A stretch of 64,000 nt of DNA, taken from positions 62,001 through 126,000 of the forward strand of contig CAJNDS010002503.1 in the NCBI GenBank assembly GCA_905221605.1. Reading direction: 5' to 3'. This stretch comes from Symbiodinium natans. Taxonomy: Eukaryota > Sar > Dinophyceae > Suessiales > Symbiodiniaceae. Under the pieces are notes generated by a model. The model was given only the letters and a program-made list of their open reading frames with translations. It was not told the DNA's origin and searched no databases. This document shows, one piece after another, positions 43,418 through 56,072 of this stretch; the first letter of the stretch is position 1, and the number at the start of each line of letters is the position of its first letter. The position numbers were made by a program, and so were the translations under genes.

Positions 43418-46309
43418 GGGGGGCTTCGTGAGATGTGCGGGTTCAAGGTTGAAGGGATTTAGGGTTTTCGGCTTCAGGGTTTTACGGTTTTTGTGTTTCG
43501 GGGTGTAGGGCAGTTTCTGTCAGGGTGCTGGGAGACAGAAGTTGGGACCGGGTTTGTGCTTGCAGGGCAGCAGGCTAGCTATTGGTGGGCGCACATGCCG
43601 ACACGTTGGGTTGATAAGCCCTGTGCCCTTAACATTAAGCCATGAGCCCCAGACAACCCTAAACCATAATTTTTAATCTGGACCCTCACCTGCAAGTACC
43701 CAAGCTACTTTGTGTCATCTAAACCCCCAGAAACCCTTACGCCCGAGGATATCACGGAGAGAAAAGTCCCGCGTAAAGTCTCCTACCACGTGGACGAAGC
43801 TCAGTCGGGGGCTTAACGCCTGAACCTGCTGGGAATGAAGGAATGAGTAGTACCTTGTATCCCCCTATAGACTTCCCTTTAAGGATCAAAATAAGGTGCC
43901 CCAGTTCCCTCATTCTCTCTTAAGAGCCAGTAGGCTAAACTCCAAAGCCTGAACACGTGGAGCCCAGGCATGTGTAGATTTAGGTTGAGGGGCTGAGGGG
44001 GTTAAGGGCTTGTAGGGCTTCAGGGTTTAACCCTCAACCTTAAACCCCAAGCCCCAAACCCTAAACCCCAAACCCTAAACCCCAGTTTGAGCGGCTCAGG
44101 GGGTGTCGGGTTGGGCGGCGGAGGTTTGAGGGTGAGGTTGGCTCTCGCCCTTCGGATCGAGATCTTTGCGTTTTACCTGGCACTACTCGATGCTTATGCG
44201 ATTTCGCTCTTTTTCTCCTAGATAGGATACGGGGGACCCTTAAACGGGAGCTTCTTAGCCCTCTCCTGGCTCTCTTAAGCAGGGACCTTATTCAGAGGGT
44301 CTATATCCCCAAGGTCCCCCTAAAATTGAATGCTCTCTTCCTACTGTTCGGGGCCTTGCCCGGTACAATCAGGGTCTTCAGGTTTTCGCTTTAGGCTTCG
44401 AAGGAACCCGCGGCTATCCACCAGCGACCTGCACAGGGCTGAAAAGAAACTTCGTCGGTTTAGGGTTTAGGGTTTAGGGTTTAGGGTTTAGGGTTTAGGG
44501 TTTAGGGAGTCGATTGGTCATCCATGTTGAGAAGCGATGCCAACTGAACAGGCAGATGATTGAGGAAAGCCCGTCACAGGCTCAGACTCATGGGATGACC
44601 CCAATAACCCCTCAGCCGGAAGCAAGCCTCAGCCTGCCTAGCACGCACGTCGCTAGTTCTCTCCGATGATTACTATCACGATTATTCTGACTATGATTAC
44701 TATGATGTTCGTGCTGATTATATTGTTATGAGTCTTATTCTGACTATTCTTGCTATGATTCTTACTCTGCTTATGTACTATGAGGTGAGTATTCGTGTGT
44801 CTTCTGCTGGAATGTAGCCCGGGCCCCAAGGTCCGGCTTCCCGAAGCTCGGCCCGCTCTCTGAGGACCCGGCGAGTTGGGTTTCAGGGTTTAGGGTTTAG
44901 GGTTTAGGGTTTTCCTAAACCCTACCTGAGCAGCTTCCTAAGGCGGCCCCCCAGAAAGGGAACTTTAACCCAAACAACTACGGTCTTCTCCTTGAAAATC
45001 GAAGAGAAGCCTGCGAGACCTCCATTTGACAATTATGCTCGCAAGCTCGATCGTACTCATAATCGTAATCATCCTAGTCGCAATCAGAACAACACGAAAC
45101 AGTCGTAGCTATTTAAATGCGAACAATCTTAATGACCAGAAACATGATAATCTTAATCAGATCCATGTAGCTCATAGGGATGATTCTAGGCACGAATCAC
45201 TACATGCTCGTAAACGGTGTTTTCGGGGTTAGGGCTGTATGGTTTAGGCCTTCGGAGGGTTTCGAGTTGCACAGGATGAAAATGGTTGACGCTTCTCATG
45301 AGCGCCCGAAGCGCTAAACCCTGAACCCTAAGAGCTTGGTGACATTGTTGGCGTCGTCACTACATTAGACGGCAGTTTAGTTGGGCAAATCGTAGGTGAT
45401 AGCACGAAGTGGGACCGAACGTCGGTGAAAGTGCCGCTTCACCTGTGGTCCATTTTCCAAAATGACTATGAGCCAAACGGCTTTAAATGTCCAAATGTTG
45501 GAGAACCTTGTTACTTGAGTTAAATGGAGCTAAGCCTTTTCTTTTGTGACTGTTATCTTCGCACTTTGTTTGATGGTGGTTAAACCTGTGCAAGGCAGAG
45601 CCACTATGGTGTTGGATAATGAGTGTTTTTGCATAGAGATCGAGATTTGATGACGTATTTCCTAGACAGGAGTTTAGCGATTTCAAACGAGCCCCTCATA
45701 CTCCTTCATCAGAGCATATGGGCCCCACATTCCCCTGGCTCCTTGAACAGGAGTTTCCAGGGCTGTCTGGCGACCCAAACCAGGCAGCGGATCTGTGGTG
45801 GAGGGAGGAAGGGGGGCGATCGAGGTTCTCAGCACCAATCTCAGAACTTAGCCCCAGAAAGGTGCCCCCCCTGCCCCCACCACCTCACCCCCCTCCACAA
45901 GGGGAAGAACTGCAGCCCGACTTTCAAGTATACTGGGATTTAAGTTCGGGTATCCGCAACCCTACGCCCAAGAACCCTAACCCTGCACCCCTAAATCCCC
46001 CCCGTGTTAGGGCCTTCTTTTTTTCTTCCTGCCAATTATTCTTAGCATGAAATTCGTTAGAATTACTGCTACGATACTTGTTAGCACAACAAGAATCGTA
46101 TGACAATAAATATCAACACCGGCTAGTGGGACTTCGGGTCTCAGGCCCACTGGAGCTCATGGCCTGACCCCACCATGAGCTGCAACGCTGGCTTTACAAA
46201 GGGCTTCGCGGAGTCAAGCGCTGCCACATCAAGACCTGACCCCCCCCGCCTGAAGGGGCGGCTTGGGGTTCAAGGCAAGGGCTTCGCAGGGCTTCTCTTG
46301 GGACAAGGG
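43418..46309. other. Long intron or spacer, no exon supported
   Basis: Contains TTTAGGG tracts at 44458-44507 and 44887-44915, a CCCTAAA piece near 44050, and an AT-rich quasi-periodic island at 44660-44775 (GATTACTATCA-like units). Nothing protein-like. Confidence 0.5.
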
Positions 46310-46435
46310 TTGGGACGTTCCCCCCCTTGTACTAACAGTCCTTAGTAGAGATGATTTAGGGTTTAGGTTTAGGGTTTATATTTAGGGTTTGTGCAATCCC
46401 TAGTAAGGACTGTGAGTATAAGGGGGACCATGCAA
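46310..46435. mobile_element. MITE of the TTGGGATGTTCCCC family, copy 2, invaded by telomere-like repeats
   Basis: Left end TTGGGACGTTCCCC and inner ACTAACAGTCCTTAGTAG; right part AGTAAGGACTGTGAGTATAA and a decayed end. The centre carries ~40 bp of TTTAGGG units absent from the other two copies. No flanking duplication survives. Confidence 0.6.
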
Positions 46436-46762
46436 CATTAGGGTTTAGTTCTTCTAGGGCTTGGCTTCCCCTGAAGCCCCACCCCTGTTTGCAGCAAGAA
46501 GAAACCCCAAAACAAAAAAAATCCTTTAAGAACGCCCAGAAGCCCGCGAACCCTAGCCAAACCCTAAACCCTAACCCCTAAACCCTAAACCCTCAAACCC
46601 TCTCCTCGGGTGGGGGTCATGCACGGAGCACCACATGGAGGGAGCCTTGTAGCTCGGCGCATAAGCTTCGCTGAAGTTTCCACACCCTCAACCTGAAACC
46701 CTACACCCTAAGCCCGAAAGCCGAAACCATCCGAAGCCCGAAGCCCTAAACCCTAAACCCAG

Positions 46763-46840
46763 GCCGCTTCCGGAAGTCCCCAAAGCTGTGTCAGGTGGTG
46801 CAGGAGCTTTCGATGAACCTGCTGGGGGCCCCGCTGATCA
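46763..46840 (+). CDS. Exon of an unrecognised protein
   Basis: After AAACCCAG, one frame reads RFRKSPKLCQVVQELSMNLL, then GAPLII. A GT donor could also follow TGTCAG. Coding-like, unrecognised. Confidence 0.4.
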
Positions 46841-46875
46841 TTGTGCCTGTCATTTTCCCCCTTTCTTTAGTTGCT

Positions 46876-46925
46876 GTTTAGGGATTCAGGGTTTAGGGTT
46901 TAGGGTTTAGGGTTTAGGGTTGAGG
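46876..46925. repeat. TTTAGGG tract following the exon at 46763
   Basis: Six heptamers; complementary tracts (47030-47160) lie further down the same intron. Confidence 0.9.
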
Positions 46926-47029
46926 GTCTTTGTTGCTTCTACATGTTGTTGCAGCTGGTCACGCGATGCGTTCTCATTCCTACCATGTGTTGGCCGGCTC
47001 AAGGTTCAAGTTCTCAGCTTTGACCCCCA

Positions 47030-47160
47030 AACCCTAAACCCTTAGCCCTAAACCCTAAACCCTGAACCCTGAACCCTAAAACCCTAAAACCCTAAACCCT
47101 AAACCCTAAACCCTAAACCCTAAACCCTAAACCCTAAACCCTAAACTGTAAACCCTAAAC
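47030..47160. repeat. CCCTAAA tract
   Basis: About seventeen units with CCCTGAA and CCCTAAAA variants. Confidence 0.95.
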
Positions 47161-47264
47161 CGGAAGCCCTCAAGCCTAAACCCTTTCATCCCACCCCAAG
47201 ACCCTCGACCCCAGGCTCGAAGGTAGTTTCATAGAGGTTCCCGAAGTGAGGTTATGTGCAGGGT

Positions 47265-47265
<1 letters not shown>

Positions 47266-47315
<50 letters not shown>
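47266..47315. repeat. 50-bp C homopolymer
   Basis: Uninterrupted C run followed by an A-rich stretch. Length is unlikely to be exact in any assembly. Confidence 0.9.
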
Positions 47316-48129
47316 ACAAAAAAAAAACAAAAACAAAAAAAGGACAAAGGACAAACAAAAAACCGGCCAGAAATTTAGAGAACGTCATTATTTCCCCGCC
47401 TAGGGTTGAGGAGTTATCGTACTTGTAGCCCGAAGCCGCAATCCCCAAAGGCCGCACCCGAAACGACTCAGCATAGCCCCACTGCCGAGGGGAGCTGGCA
47501 GCTCAATGCAACCTGGACTGAAACCCGGCTCGTTGCCCAACTAGATTTTGGGTATATAAGGGTTCCAATATGAGAGTTCTAGGCTGTCTTTAGAGCTTGA
47601 GGTTTAGGCAAAAAGACGGTGAGGGGCTAAGATGTTGTTGGGATTAGGGTTGAGTGGTCGACCGTACAACCCTAAGCAGAGGGAGCCCTGAACGCATTAG
47701 GGTTTAGGGGTTGGGCCTCTAGGGCTTTAAGAGTTTACGGGGCTAAGGGCTTTAAGAGGCTTATGGACTTCAATGAGTCAATATTTAGGGTTGAGGTCTT
47801 GATTCTTTCGCCCGCCTTTTTTGTAGGTTGAGCGCAGAGTGCCTGCAGGCTAAATCACACCCCCGATCCGGAAGCCCTTCAGTCCTTAAACCGCTTAAAG
47901 TTTGGCTTACAGTCCATAAACAACTAGGTAGGACCTTGGGACATTTTATATTTTCCTTATTTGGGTTTAAGAGGATCATATTCAGGAATATTTTTCAGAG
48001 GGCTTTAGGGGCCAACCTAGACAAGCTTCAGCCCCCCCAAGCCCCCCTCCCTTGAATTGGCCCTTCAACTCGGAAACTCAAAAGCCCTTCAAGTGCCAGA
48101 AAACCCTTGAGCGCCGCCTAAGTCCTCGG

Positions 48130-48266
48130 CGAACCCCTAAACCCTAAACCCTAAACCGTGAACCCTAAACCCTAATTCCTAAACCCTAAACCCTAAACCC
48201 TAAACCCTAAACCCTAAAACCCTAAACCCTAAAACCCTAAACCCTAAACCCTAAACCCTAAACCCT
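48130..48266. repeat. CCCTAAA tract
   Basis: Around eighteen units, some CCCTAAAA, ending just before the exon candidate at 48272. Confidence 0.95.
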
Positions 48267-48271
48267 CTCAG

Positions 48272-48602
48272 GGTTGCAGCCGCCGCGGCAGCGGCCCAGC
48301 TTGCAAATCCGCTCCTGCCTTCTGTGTGCCTTGGCTTGGGGGCTTGAGGTCCTAAACCCTAGATAAATTCTAAACCCTAAGCTTTCCTAAGCCCTAACCC
48401 TAAACCCAGGTCAGAGTTCGAGGTTTAGGGTTCAAGGCTTTCGGGCTTTTTTGTTTTTTTTTGGTTTGGCTTCTTTGGGTTTTTGGGCATTTCGGGTTTC
48501 AGGGTTCAGTGGCTGTTTGCAGGGACATTCTGTTGAGAATGTGTTTCCTCTTGCCAGACAGAGTTGCATGCGCCCTGAAGCCTCTGGCCCTCTGGTTCCG
48601 TG
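48272..48602 (+). CDS. Two exon candidates of an unrecognised, possibly membrane protein
   Basis: 48272-~48340 reads VAAAAAAQLANPLLPSVCLG. 48523-48602 reads DILLRMCFLLPDRVACALKP, then LALWFRG, a hydrophobic stretch able to span a membrane. Both follow CAG|G and are separated by telomere-like sequence. A further piece at 49383-~49440 (GFPPNPGLPPPHPLGSMAPG) may belong to the same gene. Confidence 0.4.
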
Positions 48603-48827
48603 GTTGGGGTGGGCATGGGAGGGGGAGGGGGGAGATTTCTACCTGCATGGGCTTGGAGTAAGCCCGTAAGCTGTCAGCCCAACTCCTTCTTTCCAGGCCA
48701 ACGCCTGGCTACTATCCCGGCCTTCCACCCACGCCGTTTCCACCTTGGGCGCATCCGCAGGCAGGGTGATTGCACAAAGGCAGATCAGGGGTTTCCATCC
48801 CTGAGCCCCCAAAAGGCTCGTTCGTAT

Positions 48828-48960
48828 GATAATAGGCTGATGTATTACTAAGCTAATACACTTTCATACTAATAGACTGATGTACGAATATATTTTGTAG
48901 ACCAATCTACTAATGTACTAATTTACAATGTGCACTCATATATTACTGTGATTATGTGAA
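48828..48960. repeat. AT-rich quasi-periodic island (ACTAATA-like)
   Basis: Units such as CTAATACACT, CTAATAGACTGATGTA and CTAATGTACTAA at irregular ~10-15-bp spacing. Confidence 0.7.
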
Positions 48961-49062
48961 AAAGCAACGAGGTAAAACATGAAGTAGGATGGCAGGGGCG
49001 CTGTGCTACTGGTGTTTGGGCTAGGCACCGGCCAGAGGAAGTTCCGGAAGCTCGAAGTCCAA

Positions 49063-49123
49063 GTTTAGGGTTTAGGGTTTAGGGTTTAGGGTTTAGGATT
49101 TAGGGTTTAGGGTTTAGGGTTTA
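49063..49123. repeat. (TTTAGGG)n tract
   Basis: Eight heptamers, one variant TTTAGGA. Confidence 0.95.
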
Positions 49124-49382
49124 AATCTAACATCTCCCCAGGTCCCTCGAAAAAGGAGACGCCGGAAGCCCTAAACCCTAAAATACCTTGGGCCGCGCGG
49201 AGACTTGAGAATCGAAGCTGTGTTAACCCAAAGCTTTCAACCCGAAACCCTGAAGCTCTAAGCCCTATTGACCCTAAACCCTAAAACCCTAAACCCTAAA
49301 CACTCCAACCTAGACCCTAAAGCCCTAAAAAACCCTAAAGCCCTAAAGCCCTAAAGCATGATCTTTTGCCTGACGGTCGCAG

Positions 49383-49440
49383 GGCTTTCCGCCCAATCCG
49401 GGCTTGCCACCACCTCATCCGCTGGGCAGCATGGCCCCAG
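49383..49440 (+). CDS. Pro-rich exon candidate
   Basis: After CGCAG, one frame reads GFPPNPGLPPPHPLGSMAPG. Pro/Gly-rich linker type. Followed by a TTTAGGG tract. Confidence 0.4.
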
Positions 49441-49465
49441 GCGAGAGTTGCCATGATCTCAGGGT

Positions 49466-49568
49466 CTAGGGTTTATAGGGTTTAGGGTTTAGGGTTTAGG
49501 GTTTAGGGTTTAGGGTTTAGGGGTTTAGGGGTTTAGGGGTTTAGGGGTTTAGGGGTTTAGGGTTGAGG
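49466..49568. repeat. TTTAGGG passing into TTTAGGGG
   Basis: Six heptamers then six octamers, another abrupt change of repeat unit within one tract. Confidence 0.9.
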
Positions 49569-51485
49569 GCTCAGGGCGCAGGATTCAGGAAGCCCATCGC
49601 AGGTTTCCTACTTTGTGAGGCCTCTGCCTCTACAACCAACCCGCAGAAACATCGTGTGCCCTTGGCCACAAGAGGGATACTACTCAATGGAAGCCCGAAA
49701 CCCTGACACCGAAGAAGCCCAGAAGCCACGAGCCGAACGCGGTTTGGGCCGGTCCGGTTCTTTGTTGCTAGTACCGTGGTTGCTGTTCATATTGCTACTA
49801 TTGCTGGTAATTGCCGATCCTCATCCTGCTGAGTGCGTGCATGGCGCGTGAGCCACTGCAACTTGGGTTTAGGGTTGCGGGTTTAGGTTTATCAAGCAAA
49901 TGCTTTGTTAGAAGCCCCAGAAGCACGAGAGAGAGAGAGAGAGAGCAGCAAAAAGCACAATGTGCAGGTGTCTGGCCGTATCCGCTACCATACCCTGCTG
50001 CTTGGGCTGCGGTTTCATGGCTAGTCTTGACTGCAGCAATTAAGAGTTCGACGGGCTTGCCTTCGGCGTATGTAAGCAATCGTCACAACGCGAGCCGAAG
50101 CTTTTGTGTGAGACTTTATGATAATGTTGTCGACTTCAGCAATATAAACCTTAAATCCGCTAAGTTTGAGAGATGTGGTGAGTGGGTTGGGAAGGAACGC
50201 GAACCTAGTCGGACAGCTCAGTGGTGGCGCGCACGGAACGTTGGCAAACTTTAAATCCCGGAGCTGAGCTCTAAACGTCAGTCCATAAAATCCCACACAG
50301 ATGGCAAAAGAACCTCAAACCCTCCCAACCTTCAACTGCGCCTACACGCCCCAGGTTTTAAGCCCAAGAGAAGGGATTTTTTTCTGGCACGACTAGAAGG
50401 GTTCCTAGAATGATTCTAGGGATCCACCTCCTCCACTCCCCCAAAAGCAGCACCAGCAAAGTTTAGTTCCGAACCCAGGCCTTAGATCCTGCTCTTGCGG
50501 CCATGGCTCAGGCAGCCACAGGCGGACTTTTGCGGCAGCGGTTTCAGTTCTTCTGAAGGTTAGGGCTAGGGAGACATACAATTGCATACAAGTATTCATC
50601 ATTATATATTTTATATACAATGATATACTATGATATACAACTATATACCATTATATATAATTATATCCTTTTTATAGCATTATATACTATTAGACACAAC
50701 TCTTTGCTGTAGGCCCTGCTCCGAACGTCATGCAAGGGGTGCGGTGCCCAGACGTCCAGTGCTTCAGGAGTTTTGGGTCAAGAAGCCCCGCCAAAGCCCT
50801 AAACATTCTTAAATCCCCAAACCCTAGACCCTAAACCCCCATCTGCGACAGCAAGGGGCCTCAAAAGGGTCTAGGCTTGAGTGTCTAGCACTACCCTAAA
50901 ACCGAAACGGTGCATTCTAAACAAGAAGCCGAGTCCAAGAGAGGCGTGAGTGTAAAGAAGAGTCTTGAATAAAAAAAGGAGAATCTCTCCAAGACTATGC
51001 CAACATTTCGAATCCTCTTAAACTCCTAAACACGACCCCTTTAACCCTAAAGCCTAACAATCCTAAACCCTAAGCCCAACCTAAAACCCGAAAAAACCTC
51101 AACCCACAACCCACAATTAGAAGGGTTGGAGCGGTAGGTTGAGGGATCTTGGGTTTTAGGGTTCTAGGATGTTCTAGGGGTTAGGGTGTAGGCGTTAGTT
51201 TGTATTTCTTACTCGGGTTTGGGTCTTTTACTAAACTCTATACCCTCAACTCAAAAACTGAATCCTCAACCACAGTCTATGACTCGGCTCTGTGAGATTC
51301 ATGGTTGAGGGCGCAGGGTTCAGAGTCCAGGTGGCTTCAACTCTTGGTGGGGCTTCCGGCGTCGAAGACCTCAACCCTAAACCCGACACACTGAACCCTT
51401 CGGCCCTTGAGGATTGAAAAAGGGTTCCATGACAGTCCTACGACATTTCTGAGGGGTGTCTCTCTGCGGGTGGCTCTGAATAGCG
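49569..51485. other. Spacer, no gene supported
   Basis: Includes an AT-rich ATATAC island at 50590-50695, a GA-dinucleotide run at 49928-49945 and degenerate CCCTAAA pieces (~51040-51110). Short frames here lack splice context or family resemblance. Confidence 0.5.
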
Positions 51486-54400
51486 ATGGCCTCCGTCGAT
51501 GATGTGGCAGCCTGCTTCTCCGAGTCCTACGAGGAGGCCCAGCTGTAGTCTCACGAGGCTTCCCTTAGACGTGCAAGCCTTAAAAACCCCCGAGCCCGAT
51601 CCCAAACAGGGATCCTCAACCCTGTGGCCGAAGCCAGAACCTAAAGCCGCAATCAGATGCTTACGACCTTTCATTGTGAACAAGGTCGGGCCGGTACTGT
51701 TGCCGCCACCAAGCGCTCCACCCTACAAACCCTGACTCCCCCCTCCCAAGCCTCCTCCCAATGCCCGACCGAAGCTTAAGTGCTGCAAGAGGCCAGGAGC
51801 AAGTTCCTCGCGGCCGCCAAGGAGAAGGATGCGGAGATGTGCCTCGCGTTGGCGTTGGCAAGCCCCCCCAAGCTCCAAATAACAAACATCAGCAGAACAC
51901 CATTAATCATCACATGTTCATACTTGAATAATGATAACAACAGCAAAAAAAGGGCTTCGAGGGTCCCAGTGTGTTCGCGATTGCGTGAGTTACCTTTTCA
52001 CAAGAGGGGCTAGTACCTATGCGTAGTAGCAGCTATGCGTAGCAGCTTTGATTCTTGATTCCCGAAGCCTTGCGGTCCTGAACCCTGAGCTCCAAACCCT
52101 AGAACTCCCTGTTTGCAAGCACCAGCCCCCAGCACTTAATCTGAAGGCACTCCTTGCCAGTAACCGAAGACGAGGATGGCAAGCTGCTTGGTGCGGGTGA
52201 AGCAGCTTTCTGAGTTTTGAGTTTGCCAGTTGCAGCTAGTTTGCTGGGCCGGGGGGAGGGGGGGGCGCGGGTGGGGTTTGAGGTTGGGTTGGGGTTGGGG
52301 TTGGGGTTTAGGGTTCGCCCAAGAGGGTTCTGATCCTTCAAATCCGAGGTCGCAGCAAGCCACAAACCCTTGAAACCCAGGTACACCATCGACGTCGCTG
52401 TCCTCAGGAAGCCTGGGAAAGGTGGGCTCTAAACCCAAAACCCTAATCCCCTAAACCCTAAACCTAAACCCTAAACCCTAAACCCTAAACCCTAAGCCCT
52501 AAGCCCTACATCCTAAACCCTGCCAGGGGGTTCGCAGGGCCAGGGGGTTTAGGGACAAAAGCCCAAAAAGGCCGAGACTCCCCCCAAAACTGCCCCATTG
52601 TCCGCAAGAGCTGAAGCCTAAAGGTTTAGGGCAGTTTAGGGTTTCGGGTTTAGGTTTTGGGTTTAATTAGGGTTTAGGGTTTAGGGGTTTTGGGGTTTAG
52701 GGTTTAGAGTTTAGGGTTTAGGGTTTAGGGCAGCAGCTGCTTCGCGCAGGCGTTGTGGTCATCTCCAGCGGCACGCACGGCGTGGAGGGACTCTCGGCAG
52801 CGTTTGCAGAGCCTAATTGGGCTTGTAAGCCTGAAACCCTAAGCCCCAAGCCCTAAACCCTAAACCCTAAACCCTAAGTCCTAAACCCTAAACCCCAAAC
52901 CCTAAGCCCTAAACCCTAAACCCTAAACTCTGAGCCCTCAACGTTCAATTCTGAACCCAGAAGGCCTCCTGAAACCTCCAAGGCTATGCTGGCAGTGGCA
53001 TTCAGCTGGGGCTCCTCCGGCACTGGCAGGACTTGTGGTGTTACAGCCTTTTGGGGGCCAAGGATTTAGGAGTTTAGGGTTTTAGGTGTCCATGTTATTT
53101 GGGTTTAGGGGTTCATTTAAGATTTTAGGATTAGGGGCTCAGGATTTTGCGGTTTGCCGGGGGCCTGGCCCAGCGCCTTAGCTCACTCAACGTCAGGAGC
53201 TGTCCATCCCTGTTACGGCCGTGTTCATCCACGCTGTGACGCCTGTCCGCATTACGATCCGGCCTCACGACGCATCATGCACTGATGGCTCTGCAAGAGC
53301 ATCGTCCGTTGAGGGTGTGATTTGTCCCCTTTAAACCGTCCCGTATGTCACAGCCTGCGACGTAGCCAGGAATCCCTTTGGGATGGCGCACTTCCGGCGC
53401 TTCAACGAGCACAATGTGGACCTGAACCGAAACTGCCTGCTGCCACACGAGTTTGAGAAGTTGCAAACTCAAGACCAGATTGCACCCCTCTACGACAGTT
53501 TCGACCCTGTCTTCAATCCAACTTCTCCCCCGAGCTGGTTTTACCGCAACATGGGTGTTTGGGTCCGCATGGCCTCCTATGTGGCGGCCTATGGCATCGG
53601 GTACATTAAGACAGCGCTGGTGGGTGGCACCTACACCAAGGCCTCGTTGATTTGGAAATGCTCTAAGAAGGTGTTGTTACATCTTACAAGCGGCCATGCG
53701 CGAACACCTCTGTTTTTTTTGGCTTAGTAGGAGCAGTTGAGAAGGAGAAGGGTATCTTCTACGGTGGCCGTGAGCTGGAGCCCTCGCATGTTCTGCTGAG
53801 AGACTTCTTCAAGGAGCAGTTCGGAGGGCTGCCGGCGAGGGAGATCGCTTGGGTTGATGTCCACACCGGTCTTGGCCCGCAAGGTGGGGCCCAGGATGTG
53901 GGGCTGAGCATCCTAAACCCTAAGTTTACTAAGCTAACCCTAAACCCTAAACCCTAAACCCTAAACCCTAAAGCCGAAAGCCTAAAAGCCTAAAAGCCTC
54001 AAGCCTAAAGCCCTAAACCCTAAACCCTAAACCCTAAACCCTAAACCCTAAACCCTAAACCCTAAACCCTAAACCCTAAACCCTAAACCCTAAACCCTAA
54101 ACCCTAAACCCTAAAACCTAAACCTAAAAAACAACCTAAACCTGAAACCCCCAAACGCTAACCCTAAACCCTTCTCTCTCCAAACCGGGCCCATCATGCA
54201 GATCAAGCCTACCTCCCCACAAATCCGACTCTCCGTAATGTCGGACCCCGTCCTTTAACTACGAGTCTCCCGAGCCCTGCGAGCTTTTGCTCACCAGACT
54301 ACGGCATGGCTCCAGTTGTCTACCAAACTGTAACATCACAAACAACCCTGGACACTAAAACTTAGGCCCCAAACCCTAAACCCTAAACCCTAAACCCTAA

Positions 54401-56072
54401 ACCCTAAACCCTAAACCCTAAACCCTAAACCCTAAAACCCTAAACCCTAATCCCTAAACCCTAAACCCTCAAACCTAAACACCCAAACCCCAAACCCTTG
54501 CGCTGCAGGCGTGGATGTGCTTCTGGGCAGCGAGGGCGACCGGCAAACCCTGGAAGCCACTTGGCCCTAAACCCCAAACCCCAAACCCCAAACCCCAAAC
54601 CCCAAACCCTAAACCCTAAACCCTAAACCCTAAAGCCTAAAGCCTAAAGCCTAAAGCCTAAAGCCTAAACCCTAAACCCCAAACCCTAAACCCTAAAGCC
54701 TAAACCCTAAACCCTAAACCCGAAACCCTAAAGCCTAAACCCTAAACCCTAAACCCTAAAGCCTAAAGCCTAAAGCCTAAACCTAAGCCCTAAAGCCCTC
54801 AACCCTAAACGTTAAGGGCATGGGCGTTTCGGGGCGGGGTTCACCTCAAGGGGCCAGGGCTTAGGGATCCAGTCGGTGGGGCCTGGGCTTCGGGGGGCTT
54901 GGGAATGTTCAGAGTTGAAGGCTTAAGGCCTGAGAATGAGGTTGGGCACGCACGTGGTAACTCATGGCTTGATTGATGACTGCACTCCCTCCCACACCCA
55001 TGTGCTCCCAGGAGAAGTTCCCGAAAGTGGATGGCGAGTTCGATGGAGTTCAGGTGGTTTCTGGCGAGCGGGGTGTCGACCTCCGATGCGCGGGGGAAGG
55101 GCTGGAAGTGAACTCGGCCAGGTTCTCCTCTTCGCAGTCGGCTGGGTATGAGTATACGGTGCCCCGGATCGTTTATTCCATTCCTGGGCCCTCCTCCCCA
55201 CCTTGATATCCAAACTTAGGGTTCAAAAGGTGACCAGCTACTCCCCGGGCTCAAACTGAAAATTTCGGGTGTAGGGCTCAAGGACGAAACAGCAACGTGA
55301 GCCCTCTTCATGTACGTCACTTTCCTCTCTGCACCCCGTCTCTCTACCAACCCTCCCAACAGTGAGACGGTGTGTGGAGAGGGTGACCCCGAGAACCCAG
55401 CTTGATGTAGACGTGAGCCTTGGACATGTCCGAGGTCGGCGTCCTGTCCGCCCCCTGGGTGACCCAATGGTTCCCTCCAGATTCCGGGCGAGTTCTTATG
55501 GTCCAGCAAGAGTTCGGCACCCTGCCGCCGATGGCGGTGGCCAGAGCCCTGATGCTGGAAAATAGCGGCTTCCACTACGACAGGAGCAACCACCACTTCT
55601 GGCGCACCTTCACGCATCTCGGCCTGGCTCCGCCCGCCTGCCCTTCGCGCAGTGGCCCGTAGACGCGCAGTCCTTGACAATTTCGGCAGCTGTAGCTCTC
55701 ATGAGGCGCAAGCCCTGGACCTCAAGCCCGAAACTCTAGACGAAAAACCCATCTACACCGAACTTGAGACAGCTTGCAGCCACCCTCAACATCCTAAGTC
55801 CTGGAGCCAGTTCCGCCTCATGTCCGACGCCTGCCAGAGCTCCAACCGCTCCAGGGTTTCGGGGCTCGGGGGCTTCCGGGCTTGGGAGCCTAGGGGCTTA
55901 GGGGTTTTAGGGCTGAAAGCTCCGGGTTTGGGGCTTTTGGGGCTTTTATGAAGGCCCACGTCCGCATCCGAGGCAGGATGCTTTCTACGTGAGGACGGAT
56001 TTCTGGAAGGAGCGCGTCCTCCGACGCGGGATGGACGTCTTCCAGAAGATGGCGAAGGCGCTCGCAGCGTAG
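51486..56072 (+). CDS. DUF2817 family (M14-like) zinc metallopeptidase
   Basis: Exons: 51486-51536 (MASVDDVAACFSESYEE), 51792-~51860, 52381-52421, 52750-52788, 52983-53029, 53197-53240, 53370-53640, 53745-53883, 54509-54555, 55012-55053, 55137-~55160, ~55493-55612, 55977-56072. Family landmarks: VVVISSGTHGVEG (metal-binding His and Glu), AGSGIQLGLLRHW, NPFGMAHFRRFNEHNVDLNRN, GIFYGGRELEPSHVLLRDFF, WVDVHTGLGPQG (third metal His), QQEFGTLPPMAVARAL and the C-terminal helix WKERVLRRGMDVFQKMAKAL ending at TAG. The family resembles carboxypeptidase A-like M14 enzymes; substrates are not established. One or two small exons between 55160 and 55490 are not pinned down. Donors include GC (several), GA and GT. 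Introns carry telomere-like tracts. Confidence 0.9.
52440..52505. repeat. CCCTAAA tract in DUF2817 intron
   Basis: Directly after the exon at 52381-52421; TTTAGGG units at 52630-52735 stand at the other end of the same intron, so the intron ends are complementary. Confidence 0.9.
53930..54127. repeat. Long CCCTAAA tract
   Basis: Over twenty units, with GCCTAAA variants at the start, inside the intron between 53883 and 54509. Confidence 0.95.
54365..54480. repeat. CCCTAAA tract
   Basis: Sixteen units; same intron as 53930-54127. Confidence 0.95.
54570..54800. repeat. Mosaic of CCCCAAA, CCCTAAA and GCCTAAA blocks
   Basis: Homogeneous runs of each variant follow one another (CCCCAAA x5, CCCTAAA x3, GCCTAAA x5 and so on), right after the exon at 54509. 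Confidence 0.95.
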
